From an uncultured Draconibacterium sp. (GTDB lineage: Bacteria; Bacteroidota; Bacteroidia; Bacteroidales; Prolixibacteraceae): a DNA stretch of 64,000 bases. Within the stretch, counting starts at the first letter, position 1, and every line of letters starts with the position of its first letter. Under the pieces are notes generated by a model. That model ran no database searches and had not been told where the DNA came from. It saw only the letters and a program-made list of their open reading frames with translations. Shown here one piece after another: positions 26,990 to 36,995 of the stretch. The position numbers and the translations under genes were made by a program. The stretch is from the NCBI RefSeq assembly GCF_963676735.1, contig NZ_OY781464.1:4497001-4561000 (forward strand), written 5' to 3'.

Positions 26990-28179
26990 ATGAGGATAAG
27001 TATTGGATTTAAATTAAAAAGATCGAAGAAGAGGAATGATGAAACAATTCCTGTTTATGTGAACATTATTTTAAACCGCCGCAGGGTAGAACTTTCAACA
27101 CGAATATTTGTGTCTCCAAACAATTGGGATCCTGCAAAAGAGCGAGTTTCGGGAACAAGCAACAAAGCTAAAACGATCAACAATCGATTGGACAAAGTAG
27201 CTACAAATATTTTGGATATTTTAATCAGTTTGAAGCTCAAAACAAAAAATTTGATGTTCTGGATATCAAAAACAAACTCAATGGTGTGAGTACTGAACAT
27301 GGAATCGTTGAAATGTTTGATATTTACATGAACACAATTGAGTCCAATATTGGAAAAGGATTTTCGGCAACAACTTAAAAGCATTATAAAACCTCAAAAA
27401 CTCGGTTATTAAACTTTTTATCTGATGTTTATGGAAAAAAAGATTGGAACCTTGACGCTATAGATTATAAGTTTATAAACGATTTTGATATTTACCTAAA
27501 GACCAAATACAATAACAGCGTAAATACTGCCTGGTGTTATCACAAACACTTGAAGAAGGTTTTGAATATTGCAGTTGCAATGGATAATATATCGACCAAT
27601 CCCTATGTGAAATTTCAAGTGAAAACAGAGAAACCTAAACGAGAGTATTTAACACAGAAAGAATTAAAGAAAATTACAATTGAATGACTTGATACGGTCA
27701 GAAATGTATTTCTCTTTGCGTGTTATACTGGTTTATCTTATGCTGATATCTCTAAGCTTTCAGAACATCATATTCGAATGGGTAATGATGGAGATGAATG
27801 GATAATTATTGACCGAACTAAGAATGATTCCAGATGCCGAATTCCTCTGTTACCAATTGCAAAAGATATTCTAAAGAAATACAAAAACTATCCAGTAAAT
27901 GTGTCAAAGGGTTTGCTGTTACCGGTAAATACTAACCAAAAAATGAATGCTTATTTGAAGGAGATTTCTGATATCTGTAAGATTGAGAAGAACCTTACGA
28001 TGCATGTGGCCAGGCATACATTTGCAACAACAGTTACTTTAACTAATGGAGTTCCGATTGAGACTGTGTCAAAAGTGTTAGGCCATAATTCTTTGAAGAC
28101 TACACAGATTTACGCACGGATTTTAGATGTTAAGATTTCGGAGGATATGGGAAAATTGAAAACTAAATTGAAAATGTAG
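26990..28179 (+). pseudogene. Tyrosine recombinase (IntDOT-type integrase), inactivated
   Basis: Reading across three frame breaks gives about 395 residues of a Bacteroidota-type integrase: an N-terminal arm-binding domain (26990-27230, VELSTRIFVSPNNWDPAKERV), SAM-like core-binding domain (27235-27680) and catalytic domain (to 28179) with HVARHTFAT, LGHNSLKTTQIYARI and the tyrosine nucleophile. Lesions: a frameshift near 27225-27240, an in-frame TAA at 27376 and an in-frame TGA at 27685. The Arg I position reads TGLSYADI (Ser), as in IntDOT-like enzymes, so that is not itself damage. It lies just inside the tRNA-Leu and was probably the integrase of the island. Confidence 0.88.
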
Positions 28180-28280
28180 ATTTTTGAAGTTAAGTTTTTA
28201 CTCATACTTAGGTATGAAAGTCTAAGTTATCTTTAAAAAGCCAATTATAGTAACGTTTTGTGAAATTTTATAAACGTTTT

Positions 28281-31200
28281 TCATTTTCCATATTTTGAAG
28301 GACTAGTACCAAAATGGCTTTTAAAACATTGACTAAAATAGCGGGGAGAGTTAAAACCAAGGTCATACGCCACTTCCGATACATTCTTTTCGGTATTTTT
28401 TAGTAGAATATCTGCCGCCTTTTTTAATTTGTAAGTTAATATAAAGTCATTTGGTGTTTGACCTGTTATGGCCTTAATTTTTTTAAAGAAGATTGTTCTG
28501 CTCATACTCATTTCTGCTGCAAAATCTGTCACCGAAAATTCAGGATTAAGCAAATGGGTTTCAATTATTTGTTGCGCTTTATCAATAAAAATCTGGTCGG
28601 TCTTGTTTTGTGCTAAGCTTTTAGAATTTGTGTTCAAATCTTGGTTGAAAACGCTTTGTAGTTTTTTGCGGTTTTCAAATAGGTTTTCGATTCTTGCAAC
28701 AAGCGATTCTGAGTTAAATGGTTTTGTAATGTAGGAATCGGCACCACATTTAAAACCTGAAATTTTATCTTCTTCAGATCCAAGTGCAGTCAACAATGCT
28801 ATAGGAATATGGCTGGTCTTTACATTGCGTTTCAACATTTCACACATCTCAAATCCAGACATCCCAGGCATTTTTACATCTGATATAATAATATCCGGTT
28901 GGAGTTGAATTGCTTTTTCTAATCCTTGTTCTCCGCTATTAGCCAGCTCAATGTGGTATTTTTGTATAAATATGGTTTTTATAATTGACCTGATTTCAGC
29001 GTTATCGTCAACTATTAGAAGTGTGGGAGCTTCCTCTGAATCAAGTTCGCTTACCTCTTCCTTGAGATTATTAGAAAGCCTACCTGTTGTATAAATCAAG
29101 TCTTTATCCAGCGAGAACTGGTTCTCTGTAATTTTAGTGGCAATTTCGTTGTTATTGAAATGTGACCTACCCTTTTTTAAAGAAACAGTAAAAGTTGTAC
29201 CTACACCTAATTCACTTTGGCACAAGATAGTTCCTTTATGTGCTTTTACAATGTTTTCAGAAAGAGCTAATCCAATACCACTTCCGTAATATTCATTGTG
29301 TTTTTTTATTTGGTCGGCTCTAAAAAAACGGTTGAATACTTTTGATACTTCATCTTTTGAAATACCTTTCCCATTATCGGAGATATGTATCTTGGTTTCA
29401 AACTGGTCGCTTTCCATTTTAATAGTCACCATGCCACCAACAACATTTGTGTGGTTAAAAGCATTTGAAAGGAGATTATAAAACACCTTATCCATTTGTC
29501 GACTATCATACCAAAGCATTTCCTTTTCAATGTTTTTTACAAACTGGTAATTAACTTTTTTCTCCTTTGCCAGCACCTGAAAAGATTCAAAAATATCATT
29601 TAAATACGGTATAATATTGTTCGACTGAACCTGAAGCCTCATGTGCCCCTGTTCCAGCTTTCTAAAATCAAGTAATTCTCTGTTAAGGTTTTTAAGTCGT
29701 TTTGAATTTCTTAGTATTTGTTGCAATGATGGTTTTATTTCTTCGGGAAGTTTATTTTTTGAAAAAATGTTTTCGATAGAACTGAGTATAATAGTTAAGG
29801 GAGTCATAAACTCGTGACTCACATTGGTAAAAAACATTAACTTATATTGATTAATTTCTTTGATTTTATCTTTTTCCGAACGTGCATTCTCTAGTTGATA
29901 TTTAAGCCTTACTTTGCCCAAATAGAAATAGTTAAAAAGCAAAATTAAACCAATGATTAAAAGTGTATAAAATAAATAAGCAAACCATGTACGTGTAATT
30001 GGAGGTTTAACAATTATTTCAATACTCTCGGTTGGGGTAATGGGTGTTCCAACTGCATCGGTACCCCGTACAGAAAATGTATATTTTCCCGGATTAAGGT
30101 TGGTATAGGTTGCTGTAGAAGAAAAGCCTGCATTTACCCATTTTTCGTCAAATCCTTTTAGTTTATATTGATATTGGTTGTGATTATCCTGGTTAAAGTT
30201 ACAGGCCGAGAACCCAATTTTAAAAACAGTATGATTTGGTTTTAATGTTAGCTTCTGTGTGTTTGAAATATGAGCCTGTAGTAATTGCGTATTATCGTTT
30301 GCTGATATTTCCTCATTATTTACCTCCAGGGATGAGAAAATGATATTTAAGTTAGAATTATCATGAATTAATCGTTCTTCATTGAATGAAACCAGACCTT
30401 CAATGCCGCCAACAAATAATTCTCCGTTTTTATCAAGGAAAAGTGCCTTGTGATTTAATTCACCTAGTGGGAACCCTGATTTGTGGTCATAGTTATAAAA
30501 CTTTTTATTTTCTACATCAAAGCGCGTTAATCCATTTCTGGTCGAAACCCATAAATTCCCAAACCTTGATTCCTGAATACCATAAATATCATTGGAAGCA
30601 ATGCCGTCCTTATCTTTTGTATACTGAGTAAAACTTTGAGTAGCTTTGTTAAACAAATACAATCCGCCACCATTTGTGCCAACCCAGAGCCTGAAATGGT
30701 GGTCTTCCAAAACATAATTAATTGCCTGGTTTTCAGGAGAATTATCATGCAAGCTCTTATTGTTATAATGCATAATCTCCCCATTTATAGGATTATAAGA
30801 AACTAAACCATGAAATTCGGTGCCTAACCATATCAAGCCTTTGCTGTCTCTTGCTAGATGATTGACAAATAGTGGGTTGGATTGATTTTCGAATATTTTA
30901 GAGTCTAATAGTTTGGAGAAGTTTCCATTTAGATTGTATTTAAATAATCCAAAATTGGTTCCAATTAGAAAATCTTCTCCAAGGGGAATTATCGATGTTA
31001 CACTTTCAAATGTAACTTGCGAAGACCCAAACTTTTTATATTCAAATTTCTTTGTTTTTAAATCCAATATATTTAGACCTCCCCTGAATGTTCCAATAAG
31101 CAATTTGTCTTTAGCCAAGCATATAGTCTTAACATTGGTTTGAGATAGTCCTGTGTTGTCATTTCTTTTAGTGTAATTTGTAAAAATTTGTGTTTCGCGG

Positions 31201-32333
31201 TTATAATAGTCCAAACCTCCACCCTCGGTTGCAATCCAAAGGTTTTCTTTTTCATCTTCAATAATTTGGCCAATAACAGGGAAAAGAGGGGTTTGGGCTG
31301 ATAATGGTTTTTTATACTTTTTATAAAGCGGATCAGAAATTTTTCCATACGAAACACCTCCAAAATAAGTTCCAGCCCAAATGATGTCATCGTTGCCAAT
31401 GTACATCGAATGTACCGAGTTATGTCGTAAACTATTTTCATTATTCTTTTCAGAAAATATACTTGAAGTTGAATTGTTTTGAATATTAAAAACTGAAACA
31501 CCATTAAAAGTTGCAACCCATATTCTGTTTTCACTATCCTCAATAATTTGTCTAACAATTGGACTGTTTAGATAAAATGGTTTACTAATGGTATTAATTA
31601 ATGTATATTTTCTGGATTCAGTTTCATACTTAACCAAGCCTTTAGCTCCGGTACCTATCCAGAGCGACTTTTTTGAATCTACAAATAATTCAGTTAGTTC
31701 AACTGGCGCAGAAAAAGGCAATTGAAAATATTCTTTTCCTGTATTGCTTATTTTTATTATTCTTTGAGCGGTTTCATCAGCAATCCACAAATTATCTTCC
31801 AAATCAACAAATGCCGCTGTTAGTTTATTATTCCCGCCATAAGTACTAGTTGCTTTTTCGAAGATATTCTTGTGGGTATTGAAAGTAAATAAGCCAACTG
31901 GCGAAATAACAAAAATTGAGTCTCTATAAAGAACAATTCGTTCGCTGGGTACAACAAAGTTTTCAAATTTCATGGTTTTCAGGTTCAACCTTGAAACTCC
32001 TGCTCTCGTGCATACCCAAAGGTGGTTGTTTTCCTGGATTATGTGCTGAATATTATAATCTTGTATTGATGTTGAATCATTGTCACTTGGCAAGAATGTT
32101 TTCATTATTTCTCCATCCCAACAGTTTAGACCGTTTTGAGTGCCAAACCACATTCGGTTTAAATGGTCTTTATGGATTGTAAGAACCGATACTTGACTTA
32201 GCCCTTCTTTTAACCCAATATGATTAAAAGAAATATTTGAAATTGGGTCTTGTGCATGAGTATTCAATGTTAATATTGAAATGAATACTAGAGAGAAAAG
32301 TTCTAGTAGAATATTTTTCAGCTTAGGTTTCAC
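28281..32333 (-). CDS. Hybrid two-component system regulator (HTCS) of the PUL
   Basis: 1350 residues. Signal peptide (1-27); periplasmic sensor of two seven-bladed propellers made of Reg_prop repeats (about 35-695, many LWIGT and LWVGTNGGGLY strands); Y_Y_Y domain (about 698-765); transmembrane helix about 780-800; histidine kinase with phospho-His near 840 in NVSHEFMTPL and HATPase boxes DNGKGI and GSGIGLALS; receiver with phospho-Asp near 1151 in IIISDVKMPG; C-terminal AraC-type DNA-binding domain (about 1245-1350, SEVAYDLGFNSPRYFSQCFKSHFG). Such proteins sense an oligosaccharide and switch on the neighbouring PUL. The start is GTG at 32333, with no ATG before the signal peptide. It is divergent from GH88; paired AATCGTAC boxes lie between them. 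Confidence 0.95.
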   Translation of the reverse strand: MKPKLKNILLELFSLVFISILTLNTHAQDPISNISFNHIGLKEGLSQVSVLTIHKDHLNRMWFGTQNGLNCWDGEIMKTFLPSDNDSTSIQDYNIQHIIQENNHLWVCTRAGVSRLNLKTMKFENFVVPSERIVLYRDSIFVISPVGLFTFNTHKNIFEKATSTYGGNNKLTAAFVDLEDNLWIADETAQRIIKISNTGKEYFQLPFSAPVELTELFVDSKKSLWIGTGAKGLVKYETESRKYTLINTISKPFYLNSPIVRQIIEDSENRIWVATFNGVSVFNIQNNSTSSIFSEKNNENSLRHNSVHSMYIGNDDIIWAGTYFGGVSYGKISDPLYKKYKKPLSAQTPLFPVIGQIIEDEKENLWIATEGGGLDYYNRETQIFTNYTKRNDNTGLSQTNVKTICLAKDKLLIGTFRGGLNILDLKTKKFEYKKFGSSQVTFESVTSIIPLGEDFLIGTNFGLFKYNLNGNFSKLLDSKIFENQSNPLFVNHLARDSKGLIWLGTEFHGLVSYNPINGEIMHYNNKSLHDNSPENQAINYVLEDHHFRLWVGTNGGGLYLFNKATQSFTQYTKDKDGIASNDIYGIQESRFGNLWVSTRNGLTRFDVENKKFYNYDHKSGFPLGELNHKALFLDKNGELFVGGIEGLVSFNEERLIHDNSNLNIIFSSLEVNNEEISANDNTQLLQAHISNTQKLTLKPNHTVFKIGFSACNFNQDNHNQYQYKLKGFDEKWVNAGFSSTATYTNLNPGKYTFSVRGTDAVGTPITPTESIEIIVKPPITRTWFAYLFYTLLIIGLILLFNYFYLGKVRLKYQLENARSEKDKIKEINQYKLMFFTNVSHEFMTPLTIILSSIENIFSKNKLPEEIKPSLQQILRNSKRLKNLNRELLDFRKLEQGHMRLQVQSNNIIPYLNDIFESFQVLAKEKKVNYQFVKNIEKEMLWYDSRQMDKVFYNLLSNAFNHTNVVGGMVTIKMESDQFETKIHISDNGKGISKDEVSKVFNRFFRADQIKKHNEYYGSGIGLALSENIVKAHKGTILCQSELGVGTTFTVSLKKGRSHFNNNEIATKITENQFSLDKDLIYTTGRLSNNLKEEVSELDSEEAPTLLIVDDNAEIRSIIKTIFIQKYHIELANSGEQGLEKAIQLQPDIIISDVKMPGMSGFEMCEMLKRNVKTSHIPIALLTALGSEEDKISGFKCGADSYITKPFNSESLVARIENLFENRKKLQSVFNQDLNTNSKSLAQNKTDQIFIDKAQQIIETHLLNPEFSVTDFAAEMSMSRTIFFKKIKAITGQTPNDFILTYKLKKAADILLKNTEKNVSEVAYDLGFNSPRYFSQCFKSHFGTSPSKYGK

Positions 32334-32425
32334 AATGTCTTTCTTTCTGGTTCCAACGCAAAAATAACTATCTCACACTATTTCCTCTTTCCAAAAACTT
32401 TTTAATACAAGAAATTATATCATAC

Positions 32426-32453
32426 AATCGTACCAAAAGTTCCAAAATCGTAC
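32426..32453 (+). promoter_or_regulatory. Candidate HTCS operator (direct repeat AATCGTAC, 20-base period)
   Basis: AATCGTAC at 32426-32433 and again at 32446-32453, exactly 20 bases apart, in the 269-base divergent region between HTCS and GH88. A two-turn direct repeat is what AraC-type output domains usually bind. Functional assignment is inference. Confidence 0.45.
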
Positions 32454-32623
32454 TTTTCTTCAGGCACAAAACAGGGTATTAGACACAATATCAGACACAT
32501 ATGTGCTTTGTACGAATTTGAACACCATTAGCACTTTTCAAGCAAATAAGAACACTGGCTTCAGTTTATGTTTGCATTGAAAAATGGACTAAACATCATT
32601 CAATGCATTTCATAAAAAGAAAA

Positions 32624-33832
32624 ATGAACTTATTAAAATCTAAAAGAGCAACAATTCTACTATTAATATTAATTCTGTTTGCATGTAGCGATAATAACTT
32701 TTCTATTGAGAAAAATCTCAATTTTTCTACTCAACAAATAGCATCAGCAATTGAAACTGCGTATGAGTTTGATAAAGCACCCCGGGGAATGAAAGAGGTT
32801 GGTTCGATTAAGTTTATGGATGATGAATTTGATTGGACGGAAGGTTTTTTCCCTGGACTTTGCTGGTTGCTTTACGATTATTCGCAAGATGAGGAATTTA
32901 AAAAAGCTGCCGAATATTTTCAGGCAAAATATGAAGAACATAAATACTATGCTACCAATCACGACTTGGGTTTCATTTTTAATTGTTCGTTTGGAAACGG
33001 GTATCGTATTACCGATAATAAACAGTACAAAGAAGTATTAATTACAGCCACAGAAAGTTTGATAAAAAGATATAATCCTAATGTAGGCTGTATACAATCG
33101 TGGGATACTGACCGTGGCTGGCAAAAAAGTCGTGGCTGGCAATTTCCGGTTATAATCGACAATATGATGAACCTGGAAATGTTGTTTGAAGCTACAAAAC
33201 TAACGGGTAATCAAGAATACCACAACATTGCGGTAAATCATGCAAATGCAACCTTGGATAATCATTTCCGTGAAGATTTTAGTTCTTACCATGTAATAGA
33301 CTATGATAAAGATTCAGGGAAGGTAAGAAACAGACATACCGCACAAGGCTATTCGCACGAGTCGGCTTGGGCGCGTGGCCAGGCCTGGGGGCTTTACGGT
33401 TTTACCATGTGCTACCGTTACACCAACGATGAACGCTATTTAAAACTGGCTGAAGAAATAGCCAATTTTCTATTAAGCCATCCGAATTTGCCCAAAGATA
33501 AAATTCCGTATTGGGACTTTGATGCCCCAAAAAATCCAGAGGCCTTACGAGATGTTTCCGCAGCCTCCATTATTTCTTCGGCCTTGCTTGAACTCGATGG
33601 GTATTCAGCAAAAGACTATAAAACACCTGCCAAAGAAATGTTAATTAGTCTTTCGTCAAAAAAATACCAAACAGGCGGAAAGGAAAATATATTGATACTT
33701 GGACACTCGGTAGGTAGTATCCCGCATGGAGCAGAAATTGATGTGCCCATTGTATATGCCGATTATTACTATGTGGAGGCACTTTTACGTCTTAGAAATC
33801 TTCAGAACAAAAAAGAATCTGATATAAAATAA
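32624..33832 (+). CDS. GH88 unsaturated glucuronyl hydrolase, lipoprotein
   Basis: About 402 residues from ATG at 32624 (the frame also has an ATG at 32603, but the signal peptide fits the later one). Lipobox LLFAC follows a short hydrophobic stretch. The alpha/alpha-barrel of family 88 has its catalytic aspartates in TNHDLGFIF (Asp121, counting from the longer start) and in FPVIIDNMMN (Asp186); HESAWARGQAWGLYGF is also typical. These enzymes remove 4,5-unsaturated uronic acid from oligosaccharides made by polysaccharide lyases, which predicts a lyase nearby; the heparinase-fold gene at 45023 is the candidate. It is first in the plus-strand PUL operon and divergent from HTCS. Confidence 0.9.
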   Translation: MNLLKSKRATILLLILILFACSDNNFSIEKNLNFSTQQIASAIETAYEFDKAPRGMKEVGSIKFMDDEFDWTEGFFPGLCWLLYDYSQDEEFKKAAEYFQAKYEEHKYYATNHDLGFIFNCSFGNGYRITDNKQYKEVLITATESLIKRYNPNVGCIQSWDTDRGWQKSRGWQFPVIIDNMMNLEMLFEATKLTGNQEYHNIAVNHANATLDNHFREDFSSYHVIDYDKDSGKVRNRHTAQGYSHESAWARGQAWGLYGFTMCYRYTNDERYLKLAEEIANFLLSHPNLPKDKIPYWDFDAPKNPEALRDVSAASIISSALLELDGYSAKDYKTPAKEMLISLSSKKYQTGGKENILILGHSVGSIPHGAEIDVPIVYADYYYVEALLRLRNLQNKKESDIK

Positions 33833-33927
33833 CAAGATAAATACTATTCAAAACCAGACGATTCATTCTTAAATGAATTATAAGTATCACTAAATAAAAC
33901 GAGTATTAATTAAATCAAACTTTTCTT

Positions 33928-36900
33928 ATGAAATCAAAGATTGTTTTAGAAGGGTTGAGGTTCTCTCTTGTATGTGTTTTTTGCATGATGATGAATCTCA
34001 GTCTTACGGCACAAGATGCCAAACAGGTAAAAGGGAAGGTCTCTGATAGCGATGGGGAGCCACTACCTGGAGTAACAGTTGTAGAAAGAGGGACTTCAAA
34101 TGGAGCAGTTACCGATATTGATGGTAATTATTCTGTTACAGTACCTGCCGACTGCATATTACAGTTTTCGTTTGTCGGAATGACAACGCAAGAAGTGCCT
34201 GTTGAGGGCAAATCAACAATTAATGTTACCATGCAAGCCGACGTTATCGGACTTGAAGAAGTTATTGCTGTTGGTTATGGTACGCAAAAAAAAGCAGACT
34301 TAACGGGTTCTGTTTCTCAGATTGGAGGAGAAAAACTATTGGCAGCACCAACGCCAAACTTATCAACAGCTTTAACGGGTAAAATGACTGGAGTTATTAC
34401 ACGTCAAACCAGTGGTCAACCCGGTGAAGACAATGCCACTTTCTACATTCGTGGTAAAAGTACTTTTGGAAACAATAGCGCTCTTGTTTTGGTTGATGGT
34501 ATTGAACGTGATTTTAAACGTATCGATCCCAATGAGATTGAAAGTGTAACCATTTTGAAAGATGCGGCATCGGCTGCTATTTACGGTGCACGTGCTGCTA
34601 ATGGTGTAATTCTTATTACCACAAAACGTGGTGGAAATATGGAGCCGAGCGTAACTTATACGGGTACATTTGGTGTTCAGTCGCCGACTTTTAAGCCTGA
34701 AATGATGGACGCTGGGCAGTTTGCACGATACTTTAGTGAAGCGTCAGCAAACCAGGGAGATTTGCCACCATTCACGAATGAGCAAATACAGCAGTATGAA
34801 AATGGAACTTTACCTCATACCGATTGGTGGGGAGAAGTTATGGATGACACAGCACCTATCCAGCAACACAATATTTCTATTAATGGGGGCACAAAAAAGA
34901 CCAAATTCTTTGTTTCTCTTGGTTACCTCGATCAAGGTGGTTTGTATGATCTGGCATGGTTGAAAAAATACAGTGTTCGCTCAAATATTGACACTGAAAT
35001 TACAAAAGACTTAAAATTGAGTTTAGATATAGCCGCACGACAAGAAAAGGATAGTGAATCACCAGATGAAGCCTGGAATCTTTTATTAAACTCTCAGCCA
35101 ACGGTTAGACCCTATGTGCCCGATCATATTGAGCCCGGAGGTTTACATTACAACGGTACCAACGTGAGTCCAATTGGTAGAGCCTTGCATTCAGGATACG
35201 AAGAAGATAAACGTTCGATTTTTCAAAGCACACTATCTGCTCAATACAGTTTCCCATTTATTAAGGGCTTGAATGCAAAATTCTCCTTCTCATACGATCA
35301 AACTGATTCGAAAAATAAAGAATGGAAACTACCCTATACGTTCTATGTTTACGATGAAGCAAACGATATCGCTGATGAGTTTCAGAGTTTAAGTAAAATA
35401 TCCTTAAGCCAAAGGTCGGCTGAGTGGAACCAAAAGACTTTGCAAGCTTCATTAAATTACGACCGTACATTTGGTGAGCACAATGTAAGTGGGGTTTTCG
35501 TGTATGAACAAGCTGAGATTTCTAGCGACAATATTTGGGCGTATCGCGAGCAGTTTTTGTCAGATGCCATAGACCAGCTTTTCGCAGGTAGCAACATTAA
35601 CAAGGACAATAACGGATCGGCATATGAAACGGCACGTAAAGGGTACGTGGGAAGAGTAGGTTATAACTACAAAGGAAAATACTATGCGCAGGTTAATGCC
35701 AGGTACGATGGTTCGTATAACTTCCCTGATGAAGGGCGTTGGGGCTTATTCCCTGCTTTCTCTTTTGGTTGGAGAATGTCGGATGAAAGCTTTATGGAAA
35801 ATGTAGAATGGTTAGATAACTTAAAATTCAGAGCTTCGTGGGGACAATACGGAAACGACCGTATTTCGGCTTATCAATATTTGTCAGGTTTTGCTTTCAA
35901 CAACGGAAAAGGAATGATTTTAGGCGATGGCAATCTTAGTCAGGCCATTCGTGAAACTAGTTTGGCGAATCCCGATATTACCTGGGAAACAGCAACTAGC
36001 TCGAACATTGGTTTCGAATATGCAATCCTGAACGGTAAAATTTCAGGAGAATTCGACTACTTTAATAAAAGAACTGAAGACATTTTGATGTACAGAAATG
36101 CATCTGTACCACAAACATTTGGTGCGAGCTTACCGCGCGAAAACCTGGGTATTGTGGAAAACAATGGATTCGAAGCCATATTACGTTATAACGAGCAAAT
36201 TGGTGAGTTCCGTTTTAACATTGAAGGTAACGTAACATTTGCGAAAAGTGAAGTAATTGAAATTGACGAACCGGTTGATGTACCTGATAGGTTGAAAAGA
36301 ACCGGTTTACCATTCGACCAATTTTTCGGTTTAGAAGCAATGGGCTTATTTACGTCACAGTCCGAAATTGACAGTTGGGCCATTCAGGACAACAATGATA
36401 ATTCGTCGATCCAAACCGGAGATATTAAATATGTTGACTACTCGGGACCTGATGGCGAGCCTGATGGGGTAATTGATGGTTACGATATTCACCAAATAGG
36501 TAGAAGTCAAATTCCTGAGTTGGTTTACGGTTTTAACCTTTCAGCTAATTTTAGAAACTGGGATTTAACTGCCAATTTCCAAGGCGCATCACGCTACGAC
36601 CAATACACCTTTATTGATGGCTTTGGCTTAAAATCAAACTCAATGGCTGTTTTAACCGATGCTTATCATGAAAATAATCCTGATGGAAAATACCCTCGTC
36701 AGTATGTTGGACAAAAGCCTAACAACAAAGAATTCTCGTCATTCTGGTTAAACAAGGGAAATTACCTGAAATTAAGAAACGTAGAATTGGCGTATACACT
36801 GGTAGACATTAATTTCTTGAACTCAGTAGGAATCGATCATGTTAGACTTTCTGTATCGGGTAATAATGTTTTAACCCTTGCCAAGTATAAAGTTTTCGAC

Positions 36901-36984
36901 CCCGAAAGACCTTACAAGTCAGGCAATCCACTATACTATCCACAAATGAAAACATGGAACTTTGGAGTTAACGTTAAATTCTAA
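33928..36984 (+). CDS. SusC/RagA-family TonB-dependent outer membrane transporter
   Basis: 1018 residues. Signal peptide 1-28 (SLTAQ), CarboxypepD_reg domain (about 33-110, KVSDSDGEPLPGVTVVERG), TonB box region LEEVIAVGYGTQKKADLTGS, plug (about 125-235, ALVLVDGIERDFKRIDPNEIESVTILKDAASAAIYG split over two parts), and the 22-strand barrel with a C-terminal aromatic Phe. There is no STN domain, so control is through the HTCS and not through an anti-sigma factor. It imports oligosaccharides together with the SusD encoded 11 bases downstream. Confidence 0.96.
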   Translation: MKSKIVLEGLRFSLVCVFCMMMNLSLTAQDAKQVKGKVSDSDGEPLPGVTVVERGTSNGAVTDIDGNYSVTVPADCILQFSFVGMTTQEVPVEGKSTINVTMQADVIGLEEVIAVGYGTQKKADLTGSVSQIGGEKLLAAPTPNLSTALTGKMTGVITRQTSGQPGEDNATFYIRGKSTFGNNSALVLVDGIERDFKRIDPNEIESVTILKDAASAAIYGARAANGVILITTKRGGNMEPSVTYTGTFGVQSPTFKPEMMDAGQFARYFSEASANQGDLPPFTNEQIQQYENGTLPHTDWWGEVMDDTAPIQQHNISINGGTKKTKFFVSLGYLDQGGLYDLAWLKKYSVRSNIDTEITKDLKLSLDIAARQEKDSESPDEAWNLLLNSQPTVRPYVPDHIEPGGLHYNGTNVSPIGRALHSGYEEDKRSIFQSTLSAQYSFPFIKGLNAKFSFSYDQTDSKNKEWKLPYTFYVYDEANDIADEFQSLSKISLSQRSAEWNQKTLQASLNYDRTFGEHNVSGVFVYEQAEISSDNIWAYREQFLSDAIDQLFAGSNINKDNNGSAYETARKGYVGRVGYNYKGKYYAQVNARYDGSYNFPDEGRWGLFPAFSFGWRMSDESFMENVEWLDNLKFRASWGQYGNDRISAYQYLSGFAFNNGKGMILGDGNLSQAIRETSLANPDITWETATSSNIGFEYAILNGKISGEFDYFNKRTEDILMYRNASVPQTFGASLPRENLGIVENNGFEAILRYNEQIGEFRFNIEGNVTFAKSEVIEIDEPVDVPDRLKRTGLPFDQFFGLEAMGLFTSQSEIDSWAIQDNNDNSSIQTGDIKYVDYSGPDGEPDGVIDGYDIHQIGRSQIPELVYGFNLSANFRNWDLTANFQGASRYDQYTFIDGFGLKSNSMAVLTDAYHENNPDGKYPRQYVGQKPNNKEFSSFWLNKGNYLKLRNVELAYTLVDINFLNSVGIDHVRLSVSGNNVLTLAKYKVFDPERPYKSGNPLYYPQMKTWNFGVNVKF

Positions 36985-36995
36985 TTTTAAACGAA

